From: Norana najaformis
Taxonomy: Eukaryota > Annelida > Clitellata > Crassiclitellata > Hormogastridae
Length of the DNA stretch: 64,000 nt
Assembly (NCBI GenBank): GCA_964023275.1
Contig: OZ029919.1
Span: 11,529,702-11,593,701 of the forward strand
Direction: 5' to 3'
Shown here: one piece after another, positions 1 through 9,669 of the stretch
Layout of the letters: each line of letters opens with the position of its first letter
Position numbering within the stretch: position 1 is the stretch's first letter
Position numbers and translations under genes: made by a program
The notes under the pieces: model-generated
Database searches by the model: none
The model's input: the letters and a program-made list of their open reading frames with translations, nothing else
What the model was told of the DNA's origin: nothing

Positions 1-13
1 TTTAGCTCTGACC

Positions 14-800
14 CAGTGGTGGTGGGTAATTAATTAATTAGAAAACTAATTAATTATTTGATTAATTAGCTTGGTAGCTAATTCTAATTCTAATTAATTG
101 GTAACAAAAATTTTGCTAGTTCTAATTCTAATCTTAATTCAAAGTTGTCTAATTCTAATTAAAATTTCATAATTACCTAGCCTAAACATTTCCTTACTTA
201 CATTTTGCTGACTGTTTCATTGTAGCCAATAAATATGAACCAATATTTTGAGTCTTTAATATTTTTGTGACATGGGTGGGGGAGAAGGACGATCCAGTTA
301 TAAATTCAGAAGAAAGTGACGATTATTTACGAAGTGCTGCCTATTTTAGCAAGAAAATAAAAGAGATTTCTCAGACTTTTCCAAGTGCAGCTGAAACATC
401 ATGTTGTTACTGCAACATCAGCATCGGTGGAACGAGAGTCTAGTGGTGCAGGATTTATCGCAAAGACGAGCGAAAAAATAGGCTTGAAGACAATACCGTA
501 GAACTCATACCAGTTGCAAAGTGCATCTCCGATCTATTATTTAAAATAAAACATTTCCACATTAATAAGCAGAAATATTTAAAAATTGGATGAAAGACTA
601 TTGAAATTTGATTTATTGTCATTATTTGAAATATTGATCTAATATATTCCATGCCAAATTAGTAAACTACATATCGTTTTGTTTTCTGACATCAATAACT
701 AATTGTAGTTAATTAGCTGAGTGCTAATTCTAATTCTAATTAATTAGTTCCTCTAAAAATCCCAATTCTAATTCTAATTCCAGTTATGAAATTTGAACTA
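14..800 (+). mobile_element. hAT-type DNA transposon remnant (transposase C-terminus)
   Basis: Between about 300 and 555 the plus strand reads, across one frameshift, as the C-terminal dimerisation region of a hAT transposase. Seen: TSASVERESSGAGFIA at about 415-465, then after a shift KNRLEDNTVELI at about 475-515. This matches the family pattern S-A-x-x-E-R-x-x-S-x-x-G-x-x-(x)n-R-N-R-L. The Phe normally present after the ER motif is replaced by Ser and a stop follows, so this is a pseudogene. The flanks (79-165 and 715-785) are rich in the direct word CTAATTCTAATTCTAATT, probably subterminal repeats of the element. The left boundary is guessed from CAGTGGTGG at 14; no matching inverted end was found on the right. 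Confidence 0.55.
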
Positions 801-859
801 ATGCTATCCTAAGATTGAAGATAACAGATGTCAAAGAGAGACAGTGTTTACTCTAGCAA

Positions 860-1905
860 TCTGAAGGATTGAGTCGGATGGCTTGGCTTGGACTTCCTGC
901 CTTCCTAGCTTCCGCTGCGAGCCACCACACTCTCCAATGCTCCATGTGAGCAATTTTCAGGCAACACTGACGCACCGTTCGAAGCTATGGTGCAACGTTG
1001 GTGCGCCGAAAGCCAAAACTTGCGCCCATGCTGTAGCCTTTCCCATAAACAATCATATTGGGATAAACTTTTTTCAAAGGGCTGTAACCACTCTTGGCGC
1101 TTCATATACTGTTGCCTACCGTCAAGCACATTTCAAAGCAGTCTCTGCATCAGACGCAGGCGACTGGGTTTTTGCTCTTCCGATGACGACCTGTGCCTGG
1201 CGATTGGAGGACGAAGCTGCAAGGATAGTTGTCGGCCTTTGCCTCTGTGCAAGTATATATGAGCCACACGACTGCGTTTGCGGATCAGTAGTCACCGCGG
1301 ACGGTTCGATTGGACTCCTTTGTTGTTGGCCCCGGCCGTATATCCCGACATGTCGTTCCAAATGACCTTATCTGTCGGAGCCTCATACGTGCTGGCTTCC
1401 CATCTATCAAAGAACCACTCGGGCTGCCTAGTATAGACGGCAAAAGGCGGATGGTCTTACTCTGATACCATTGCGTATAGGCCGCAGCCTGATCTAGGAT
1501 GTCGCAGTATTTGACACTATGACTCGCCCTTACTTGCGTACAACTGCTGCAACAGCCGGGGCAGCCGCAGAAGTGGCCGGCAACCAGAAAAAATACAAAG
1601 TACAGTCAACTCCCTTCGTCATGCCACGTTATACCGCTGCCATTCGAGACCCTTCGCCCATTAATAGCAATGGACTTGAATTCATCACGAACTTGAGGCG
1701 CTGCCTAACTCAAATTTCCGTAGTCTATGGAGAAACTAATTATCTTCTCCAGCGTCTTGCGACTGCAATTCAGCGCTTCAAAGCCGTTGTCTTCCGTGGC
1801 ACTTTTGTTATGCCTCAATTTGACGAGATGTAGCCGTTCCAGATGATATTTCCATTTTTTCTGGACATTTTTTAAGACTTGAGAAATCATGTCAACCTTG
1901 GGGAA
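860..1905 (+). pseudogene. LINE-type (non-LTR) retrotransposon polyprotein, C-terminal part
   Basis: The last third of a reverse-transcriptase polyprotein can be followed through several frames. In order: GLPAFLASAASH (about 886-935); YRQAHFKAVSASDAGDWVFALP (about 1115-1185); a Cys-rich block CVCGSVVTADGS (about 1276-1312); NDLICRSLIRAGFPSIKEPLGL (about 1360-1430); DGLTLIP and GRSLI-stop-DVAVFDTMTRPYL (about 1450-1540, where the usual Trp before DV is TAG); then PINSNGLEFI, ETNYLLQRLATAIQRF (about 1660-1790) ending at 1833. These blocks recur in LINE-like polyproteins of many invertebrates. At least two frameshifts and one nonsense codon make it dead. The 3' UTR is short and runs into an AAT-rich tail. 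A second copy of the same C-terminus lies at 48437-48858 on the other strand. The clade within non-LTR elements is not certain. Confidence 0.75.
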
Positions 1906-1929
1906 AAATAATGACAGCACCAGCAGCAC

Positions 1930-2052
1930 CAGCAACAACAACATAATAATAAGAATAAGAATAAGAATAATAATAGTAGTAACCTCATTTTACCGTAAAC
2001 AGTATTTGGACGTTTATAATAATAATAATAATATTAATAATAATAATAATAA
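1930..2052. repeat. AAT/AATAAG microsatellite tail
   Basis: Imperfect AAC/AAT/AATAAG repeats follow the 3' end of the LINE-type fragment and probably began as its 3' tail. Confidence 0.85.
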
Positions 2053-2100
2053 ATCATATATACCTCGGGTAAAAAATAATAATAATAGATTAAGGCAGCT
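2051..2100 (+). repeat. Extra copy of the LINE-type 3' terminus
   Basis: CATATATACCTCGGGT at 2055-2070 followed by A-rich and AAT repeats is identical, over 16 bases, to the 3' end of the related element on the minus strand at 48445-48460. A weaker version of the same end is at about 1873-1905, so this is a second, tail-only copy. Confidence 0.65.
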
Positions 2101-2104
2101 TTTA

Positions 2105-2945
2105 AAATTCAGACATACGACTAAACTTAATTTTAAAATGTTAGACTACTCAGCTATATTAGACCTATATTTATCTTCCTTGGTTGCACATGTAAGCATC
2201 AGTTAAACGGTACTAATTTAACTGAACGAAGTACAGCAAACAAATTCAGCGCATTAAACCTACATAAGTCGGCAGCCACATGTCGTACAATTTCGAAGAC
2301 AATATGATGTGTGGATTCTGTCCAATTGTTAGGGCTATTTAAAGGCAATACATGGGCTGTCGTGAGCTAAAAGATAATCAAGTCAGCATTATGGAAAGCA
2401 GAGCCGTGTAGCCCTCTGCGTATGTGCATGTGTATATAATGGAGACAGCGGCGCAATATGGAGGAGCTTTGCGATCGGAATGATTTCTCGTCGGTGACAT
2501 ACACTTGAGTATGCAGCTGCAACGGCGTACAAGCGGCGCCGCTCGTAGACGCAGAAGATTGATGGCAAATGGTCGTGTCTGGCTGTCCGCCTCGCAACAG
2601 AAACAGCGGACTCGGCTGGACACGAGTCAGAAGTCGCAGCCGCCGTAGACGCGTTTAACGAACGGCAAATATTGACGTCGCTCAAGCACACCAGTCAAAA
2701 TCTGTTGGTTTTGAGCGATCTGCTTGCCTGTGCCTACGTGTGCGCGTGTGTTTGGCAGCGGGGTCTGTTTGGTATTGACCGGCAGACTGTATGTGTCCTG
2801 ACCTGATTTTCTCTAATGTTCGCTCTCACTTCGTCGCACCAAAACAGTGTTACTGGGCACGTATTCGTTGGCAAACTCTAGAATGCATAAATGCGTACAC
2901 AGATTGATTGACTATGTATTAGTGAATGTACTTGGTTGTCTATGT
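2105..2945. other. No gene recognised
   Basis: About 840 bases of mixed composition. Several overlapping minus-strand frames near 2370-2690 have no recognisable domain and mutually exclusive readings. Nothing supportable seen. Confidence 0.6.
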
Positions 2946-2949
2946 ATTA

Positions 2950-3107
2950 ACGTTACTGCATTTATTAAGCACCATTACCTAATGACTAAGCATCAATCGA
3001 TGACGCTGAGCAGTTGTGAGTGAAGGACTTTCGCAAGGACCCTGCACAGTAACCGTCTTAGAGGAGACTCAAGCACGTAGTCCCCGCGCTCTAACCAATC
3101 GGCTAAC
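2950..3107 (-). mobile_element. tRNA-derived SINE, copy 1
   Basis: On the minus strand the unit starts with GCCGATTGGTTAGAGCGC, which looks like a tRNA A-box region. A degraded B-box (GCTTGAGTCTCC) follows about 35 bases later, then the body and a 3' end CATCGATTGATGCTTAGTCATT...GCTTAATAAATGCAG. The same order of blocks is found at 6261-6434 (plus) and 45336-45501 (minus). This copy lies immediately downstream of, and in the same orientation as, the LINE at 3150-4840. Confidence 0.7.
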
Positions 3108-3665
3108 GTGTTAGTATGTATGCATGTATGCATAAGAACATACTTAATATAGCGCCTTTCATGCACCTTGCAAAAGCGCTGCAAACGTGACACTACCTAA
3201 CAGAACTAAACAGATGCGCTTTAAGAAAATTTAAAAATATTTGCTGAACAGAGTCAAATTTGAGAGTACGTGTTTGCTGCGAAAGACTGTTCCAAGAGGC
3301 AGGAGCAATACAGGAGAAAGCACAATGGGCTCGAGTTGATGTACGGCAGGCCGATACCTGCTTGTCTCCACGGACAGCAGAACGCAATGATCGCCAACCT
3401 ATTTGACTCAATACCAGGACACATAGCTCTCTGATGTATTTCAGGGCGAAGCCGACCAGTGAGGCTCGTCCCAGGAGGAGAATCTTAAACTTACTTTTTT
3501 CCTCGACTGGAAGCCAGTGGAGTGTGTCTCTCATATAATCAGATATATGAGAGGACTTAGACAGCTTGACCAGTAGTCGGGCAGAGCAGTTTAGGGGAAC
3601 TGGAGCTGATGTAACCGGAACTTCGTCAAGCCAGCTCAGACTGAGCTGCAGTAATCAAGAGGCGT

Positions 3666-3770
3666 CATGATGAGCGAGTGAACTGCAGCGCTGAACGAGT
3701 CATGATGAGCGAGTGAACTGCAGCGCTGAACGAGTTATGATGATTGAGTGAACTGCAGCGCTGAACGACA
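3666..3770 (-). repeat. 35-bp tandem triplication inside the LINE frame
   Basis: Units 3666-3700, 3701-3735 and 3736-3770 are nearly identical. On the minus strand they repeat the codons for (A)AVHSLIMT just before LDYC. Since 35 is not a multiple of three, each unit shifts the frame. Confidence 0.9.
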
Positions 3771-4439
3771 GATTCTGCCTTATGATCCGTATATATGACG
3801 CATCTAATAAAGCAGGGCCTGCGCAGACAGTTGACGTGCACGCCGAGGTCACGGACGACGAATTGTTGATTCCAGTTAGGGAATCGCGAGTTGATCAATT
3901 CTTCATCGATTATTATATAATGAAAGAGTCTGGCGCATGCCTATAGCCAAAGTGTACTGCGTCTTCGTTAGATTCAGCAACCGGAACCGATGGAAGACAT
4001 CCACGCCTGCACTTCTGCCACAGCAGCCAGTGCAGACAACACACATGCAATCGCGTCAGACGGGCAGCAAGCAGAGTACAGCTGAATGTCATGGGCCTAT
4101 TGGTGCACCCTCGCTCTCAGAGCAGTAATGAAGACAGTATGTAAAGAGTACTGGTACACTGAATGAAACTGAGTCGAAGTCGTACGGTCTGCGCCCATAG
4201 TCAACACCATCAACCGTTCATCCAGGAAGGACTGAAGCCAGTCTGTGGGTCGACCAGCAATTTCGTAGGAGGTGCTAAGATGTCATGGTCGACCGTGTCG
4301 AACGCCGCAGTTACGTCGAGGAGAGCGAGCAGTGTGGTACGTCCAGAATTAATGGCGTCGCGGATGTTCAAGATGAATCTGAGCTGGACCTTCTCCGTGG
4401 AATGTCCTTTTCTGAAACCTGATCCTTCTTCTTCTGGTT

Positions 4440-4600
4440 CTCTGCCCTTAGGCAGGTTCAAACGTCCGATGACGCCATCTCCTTTCAGTGCTGAGCTTCT
4501 TCTTTCAGCCTTCTGCTTATATCCGTCCATCATCACTCAATCCAACAGCATCTGTCTGGGTCTTCCTCTTGTCATCCTTCCCTCATTTCTGCCCTCAATG
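4440..4600 (-). mobile_element. Inserted fragment resembling another LINE C-terminus
   Basis: Between the LEANDL and GFRKGHSTE blocks of the host LINE, which are normally adjacent, there are about 160 extra bases. On the minus strand they read RMTRGRPRQMLLD, then in a shifted frame LKEEAQH and KEM. GRPR-Q-x-W-x-D followed by an A-(Q/H)-x-R-x-x-W-R block is the typical C-terminal tail of some non-LTR polyproteins. I infer a nested insertion or recombination; the assignment is tentative. Confidence 0.4.
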
Positions 4601-4844
4601 ACTGTTCTCAAGAGCGAGTCCCCTCTCAGTATGAAACCTGAATGCAGCTTCGGAATTAAGGTCGTTCGCTTCCAGGTGATGCACCATCTGCCTGGCTACT
4701 ATCCTCTCAGTAACTTCCGAAAGAAATGTAAGGTTTGAGATTGGTCGATAGCTGGAGTCACGGCGTGGCGCATCTACAGAATGGTACCTTGTCAGTACCA
4801 TTCCCTGTAAGGCAACATCCGACGCAGGTCGATGTCATGTCTTA

Positions 4845-6255
4845 ACCGCTACCAGTATGTACAGATCATCGCCTTTTGTTTACTGCTGGGGCTTCTGATA
4901 TATTCTACGTTCCAAGCTGTAGTTCAACTTCTTTCAACTTCTTATATTGTACAGTCAGCTTGTTACGTCGTACAGGCAGCAATCAGCGGCTCTACTGACG
5001 GGGGCCGACTGGCTGGTCCGTTGGTGGACGTCAGATTTTCAGCGTAAACAGTCTTTCCAACCGCTTGTTTCATCTTCAGGTCGTCATGGTTAAGTTGCCT
5101 CAGGATACCCGAACTGTACTGTCGTCTGCAGGGGGAGCTAGACCCCAACTCAGATCACAGCTACAGAGTACAAACCTAAAAGAAAATAAAATGCTGATAG
5201 AACAGAGCACTTTTCCGAGATAATATCCAAGTCAGTTTAATTTTGTCCACGAAAACTCGCGAAAACAGTAAAAAAATCGCATGAGATAAACAAGCCTAGT
5301 GAATGTAGCTGATTGTCCATATGTTACTGATTGCATTAGACTGTATATATATGCAAGTGAATGAACTTGTTGATTGCTGTAAATGATTCGGTGTCTACAC
5401 AAAGCGAGAGAGTTGACTGTCGGCGGATGCATTAGGCTTTCGGTCATAGTGGTCGAGCACCTGACTGGCGTTTCAAGACGGACGCACGTCCACCTCACCC
5501 TCTTGGCAAACAGATATCTCGCTCAGACGACAACCGTCGCTCCAACTGATGCCGAGAAGCAGACCTGCCTGCCGCGAACACACACAAAATACGGTCGTAA
5601 CATGAAACTCATGCTCACGCTCTTGTTCGTTGCCGGGCATGACGTTCATACTGTTGTCGTCCTGTGCATGAGGAAATCCATTCCGTTTAATAGGTGCACA
5701 AATACTCCACGTCTTGTATCCTTAAATGTCATTCGGACAAACACGTCATTTCCGTGGACAGCGCCTCCTTACGAATCGTCGCTGGATTAATCGACAACAA
5801 AAGTAAAATGATTACTTCATATACACTCCGTTCAAAGCAATCTCTGCTAAAAACAAACACGGTAGCTGCGCTAAAAGGTTCGCAAACAGACATAAATTGT
5901 CTGACAATAAAGATAAATGCGGTGGTCTTCTGCCTGATAGGTGGCGATGTAGTCGGACAAGATTTAGTGTCTGTCTGCTGGCCAACCTGACTGCATTTTG
6001 TCTGATTGCGTGTTGGCCACGCTACTCCTGACAGCGTTTGACCTGCATGTGGCAAGTCCTATGCGGATCTAATTCAGGCTTCCAGGACACGGGCAAGCGA
6101 CTACTGAAGCTGATGAAAAACATGCATTTTGCAAATGAAACTCAATCGAATTCATGATCTGACGAATATTAGGACTGCATTCTCTCCGTCTCTCTTCTCT
6201 GTAGACCTTCATGTGAATAACAATCGGTTTCACCACCGCGGGTTGGTTACACGTC
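4845..6255. other. No gene recognised
   Basis: About 1.4 kb without recognisable coding, RNA or repeat structure. Open frames at 5383-5790 and 5694-6055 overlap on both strands and lack domains or codon bias, so they are taken as chance. Confidence 0.6.
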
Positions 6256-6260
6256 AGAGG

Positions 6261-6434
6261 GGCCGATTGGTTAGATTGGTTAAGCATCGGCTTGTAACGC
6301 GGAGATACGGGTTCGAGCCTCCTCTGAAAACTGTGTAGAGACTCTGAGCAAGTCCTTCAATCACAAATGTTCAGCCCCTTCGACTGATGCTTATTTATTA
6401 GACACTGGCGCTTAATAAATGCAGAAACAATAAA
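6261..6434 (+). mobile_element. tRNA-derived SINE, copy 2
   Basis: GGCCGATTGGTTAGATTGG (A-box region, with a small internal duplication) is followed by a good B-box GGGTTCGAGCC at 6309-6319, then the shared body CTGAGCAAGTCCTTCAATCAC and the 3' end CGACTGATGCTTATT...GGCGCTTAATAAATGCAG before an A-rich tail. Box spacing fits a Pol III type 2 promoter. Confidence 0.75.
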
Positions 6435-6904
6435 AAAGCATTCCAAGACAGACACGTAGGCGGACAGACAAAAGACGGAGGCACAGGGACAGATAGTGAT
6501 ACGGTAGACGGACAAATAGACGGACAGAGACGGATCATATGTCTAAGATGGACCGAGTAGCATAGAACTTGGTTGACCAATGAACCTGTTGTTGAAGACT
6601 GGGCGTGACAGAGACCTTTCTAACAATCGCCATCAATCGGCTGATTTCAATTCTGTTGTAGCTGCTGCTGCTGATAATGTTAGCTGTCTTCGAGCTTCGA
6701 TAGTGCTTTTAAAAGCGCGCATAGGAATTGGCTGTTTAAGCTGTCACCAGTCATGTATGACGGGTAGTGACTGAATTGGCCCGAAGCAGCATAAGCGGAA
6801 CAGTCTGTATCTATATATATATACATATACATGTATATGTATATAATGTGCAGGTAGTGATATCTCTGGAAACATGCAACGAATTATGCAGGGCATCCTG
6901 ATGC

Positions 6905-7125
6905 AGTGTGCAAGCCTACCATTCTTCAAAACATCAAGTAGGCTAGTAATACATGACCTGTTGGTTAAGATTTCTTCTTGTGATGCATATAATGCGAGTT
7001 CGAGTCTTAAGTAAGATTGTAAGAGGATCGCTATGTAAGAAACTTGAGCAATTGCGATTGATTGATTGATTGATTGGTCTCTCACCCTATTGCTTGTAAA
7101 GATGCGTTATATAAATAAAGCAAAA
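6905..7125 (+). mobile_element. SINE-like unit with GCGTTATATAAAT tail
   Basis: A B-box-like GAGTTCGAGTC lies at about 6990-7000, followed by a short body, an ATTG run, and a 3' end TGCGTTATATAAATAAAG at about 7105. This tail is a variant of the GGCGCTATATAAAT end seen at 11442-11457 and 63233-63247. The A-box is not clear, so the call is weaker than for the other SINEs. Confidence 0.4.
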
Positions 7126-7129
7126 GCAG

Positions 7130-8120
7130 CAGCAGCAGTAACAACAATATTAGGAATAATGATTAGTGAAGATGCCCTAGATCTTTATAAGTTCGAGCGG
7201 TTCGAAAAGTTTTCTTTACTTCTCCGGTGATTTTCATTTCTGTGATTTTCACTCCGGTGATGTCCTCAGTGACCATTTCTACCTAACGTAAGAAAATAAT
7301 ACCTAAATATCTAGGTCTAACTGGATCCGTCATTATAATAATAATAGCAGCAGTAGACGAAGTATTGAAAATACTAGGGGTGGGAGGATATAAATATACA
7401 GTTTTTATATATACATATATATATAGTATATACCTATAGTAGTAGAGGCCCGTCATTGCTTTTACAGTATATTAATCATCTTTTTAAAATTGTCTTTATG
7501 GATTGATAACTGATAGCAGACAAATTATCTTTCAATGTCGACCATTAGCAGGAAACCTAAGTCTGCTGGTACATTCGTCATCATTTACAAGCCATTCATT
7601 TACAGACTTTAGAGTTTGAACGCTTCTGATGATGTATTCACTCGGTATTGTAAAGTTTGGTACAATAAAAGGCCTATTGCATGCAATCGCTGTGGTTCTT
7701 GCATGCGCTATTTGGCTGATACGTGAAACAGACGAGACTAGGCCATTTCACTTGGAAACTCTTCTCCAAAGTTTGCGTGACTTGCCAATGAAAGGCCAAT
7801 TTCACAGCGCACGAGGCATCCAGATATGAACCCTGGTCGCGAGCAAGTGAGCTGAAATGAGAGCTGCTTGTCCTCGAAGCAGAGTATAGTCTCAACGTTT
7901 CCAACGATGTTTGAAAACAAGAAGCGACCTGAAACGAAAAACACACTGACAGACTGAAGCCCTACAGACAAAAAACAACGTCAGCCACACTAACAAGGAG
8001 CCAGCAGCTTAACCAGACGACTTGCAGGGAAAGCGCCACACTTCTCTGCGTTTCATATTCCCTTATTAATTTTGCATTTAGGTATTTTTTCTTAAGTACT
8101 CATCGTATTCAGTTCCCTGA
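7130..8120. other. No gene recognised
   Basis: A-rich DNA with short TA dinucleotide tracts near 7390-7440. Overlapping frames at 7629-7971 on both strands carry no domain. Nothing supportable. Confidence 0.6.
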
Positions 8121-8127
8121 TCCTTCG

Positions 8128-8235
8128 CCTCCTCATTTTCCTCCTCCTCTTTCTATTCCTCCTCCTGCTACCCTTCCTCCTCCTCCTCCTCCTTCTGCTC
8201 ACCTACTTGTCCCTTCTCCTCTTTCTGCTCATCCT
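8128..8235. repeat. CCT-rich pyrimidine tract
   Basis: About 100 bases of CCT/CTT repeats on the plus strand, the complement in character of the GGA tract at 8602-8693. Confidence 0.8.
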
Positions 8236-8478
8236 CTGTACCTGCTCTTTATGACCGGCTTTTCATCTGCGTCGTCTGCGGTTGATTCCTAATAATCGTG
8301 GCAATCGTAGTCGTAATCATAATCTCGGTTTTGCATAGACGAAAAGCCAACGAACGGTCATCGATGAAACAGACGGACGATGGATGGACCGCAGAAGGGA
8401 TGTAGGGAGGCAGGACTCAGGGGGAGAGGAACGGCGCAAGCGGAGACTGATGGGAGGCCGCGTCCTTTCCATTAACGA

Positions 8479-8497
8479 ATGCTAATTAATTGCATTT
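8479..8497. promoter_or_regulatory. Possible POU/homeodomain palindrome
   Basis: ATGCTAATTAATTGCATTT is nearly palindromic, contains two TAATTA cores and octamer-like halves (ATGCTAAT and ATTGCAT), and sits in a GC-richer block (about 8450-8800) of low repeat content that also has CATTAACG and TCATTAGGACGTAATTAC. This is a sequence resemblance only. Confidence 0.25.
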
Positions 8498-8601
8498 GTT
8501 CACAGACGCGGAATTCGTAACAACGAAACCATCCATTAACGTTTGATGACACAGCAGCATCAGCAGCGGCCGCGGAGGCGGCAGTGATGGCGGCATCGGC
8601 T

Positions 8602-8693
8602 GCGGAGGAGGAGGAGGAGGAGGAGGAGAGGTGGAGGAGAGGAGAAGGAGAGGAGGAGGAGAGGAGAAGGAGATGAGGAGGAGGAGGACGTGG
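8602..8693. repeat. GGA/GAG purine tract
   Basis: Almost pure purine run of GAG/GGA units on the plus strand. Confidence 0.9.
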
Positions 8694-8898
8694 CGCCGTT
8701 AATATCGGAGGGGACGGTGATCACAATGCACGTTTCATTAGGACGTAATTACAGCGTTCGAGAGAACGAGATGCGCTTCAGTCAGTTCTGCCCGGTTTCG
8801 ACAATTAAATACTCACGCCAGGTGAACATCGAGAGGCAACGCAGGGAATAAGTGGAAATGATGCTCCACCTTTCCCTCCTCAACATCCTTCTTCGTCT

Positions 8899-9350
8899 TA
8901 TTCTTTTCTTCTTCTTCTTCTACTTCTTCTTCTTCTTCTTCGTCGTCGTCTTCTTCTTCTCCTTCTTCTTCTCCTCCTTTTTTATCCTTCTTTTTCTTTT
9001 TCTTCTTATCCTCCTTATGCTTCTTCTTCTTCGTCGTCGTCGTCTTTTTCTCCTTCTTCTCCTCCTCCTCCTTCTTCTTCTCTTTTTCTTTTTTTTCTTC
9101 TTCTTCTTCTTCGTCGTCGTCTTCTTCTTCTTTTTTCTTCTTCCTCCTCTTTTTCTTCTTCTTATGCTTCTTCTTCTTCTCCTCCTTCTCCTTCTCCTCC
9201 TCCTTCTCCTCCTCCTTTATCATCATGATCATGATCATGATCATCATCCTAATCCTCTACTACTACTACTACCACTACTACCACTACTACCACTACTACT
9301 ACTACTACCACTACTACCACTACTACTACTACCAGTGCTGCTACTGTTAC
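8899..9350. repeat. Long pyrimidine tract (CTT/CGT), then ATCATG and CTA repeats
   Basis: From about 8899 to 9220 the plus strand is almost entirely C and T (CTT and CCT, with CGT blocks near 8940, 9030 and 9110). It continues as ATGATC hexamers (about 9221-9245) and CTA/CCA trinucleotides (9256-9350). The long open frames on both strands here are low-complexity Leu/Phe or Lys/Glu readings, not genes. Confidence 0.95.
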
Positions 9351-9399
9351 TACTACTATTCATAGTACTACTGCTATTGGTGCCACAGTTGTTTGTCTC

Positions 9400-9663
9400 C
9401 TATGCTGCGTTACCAGCCCCCTCTTCCTCCTCATCCTCTACTTCTACCTCAAGCCCTGGATCTTTATTCTGTGGGACTGTTCCTAATACCAGTTTTTCTC
9501 CACAAATTCTCTTTCTTCTCCTCTTCCATTTTCCCCGGTTATTGGAACCTTCATCTGCGGTTTTATTAAGTCCAAATGGTCTAAATCTGTCAGCCTGAGG
9601 TATGAGACCAGCTGACTTATTCAACAAATTGTCGTTTACTTTAAAAGGCCATTCAACCGCCAT
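9400..9663 (-). CDS. Possible host exon or small ORF, 87 codons, unknown
   Basis: An 87-codon frame begins with ATG at 9663 in a favourable context (ACAATGG). It encodes an unremarkable, non-repetitive N-terminal half (MAVEWPFKVNDNLLNKSAGL...), a basic cluster KWKRRRKR near residues 46-53 that could be a nuclear localisation signal, and an acidic C-terminus. Unlike its neighbours its composition is not low-complexity until the last 15 residues, which run into the purine tract. A possible splice donor (GTAACG) lies near the 3' end. I do not recognise the protein. It could equally be a chance frame. Confidence 0.25.
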   Translation of the reverse strand: MAVEWPFKVNDNLLNKSAGLIPQADRFRPFGLNKTADEGSNNRGKWKRRRKRICGEKLVLGTVPQNKDPGLEVEVEDEEEEGAGNAA

Positions 9664-9669
9664 TGTCTC

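Larger units (their letters stand above)
3150..4840 (-). pseudogene. 5'-truncated LINE (CR1/L2-like) reverse transcriptase
   Basis: Reading down the minus strand from about 4800: RPISNLTFLSEVTERIVARQM (fingers), GFRKGHSTEKVQL and LLALLDVTAAFDTVDHDIL (palm motif A, catalytic Asp kept, about 4270-4420), a degraded catalytic-loop region HDIQLYSACCPSDA then VQAWMSS (about 4000-4095), VRDLGVHV (about 3830), HSLIMTPLDYCSSV (about 3640-3690), and MRDTLHWLPVEEKSKFKILLL to the stop at 3193. This is the usual order of a CR1/L2/Jockey-type reverse transcriptase and its C-terminal region. It is split over several frames, carries an inserted foreign block (4440-4600) and a 35-bp triplication (3666-3770). 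The 3' UTR is very short and ends near GGCGCTATATTAAG (about 3150). No 5' endonuclease domain is present, as is usual after truncated target-primed insertion. Confidence 0.85.

Noticed and set aside
883-1365. 160-codon frame as a host gene
   Set aside because: Its middle part matches the LINE-type polyprotein and the frame shifts on both sides, so it is a piece of that pseudogene.
8813-9598. Long open frames (144 codons minus, 248 codons plus)
   Set aside because: They are translations of the pyrimidine tract and CTA repeats, rich in Leu/Phe or Lys/Glu, with no domain.
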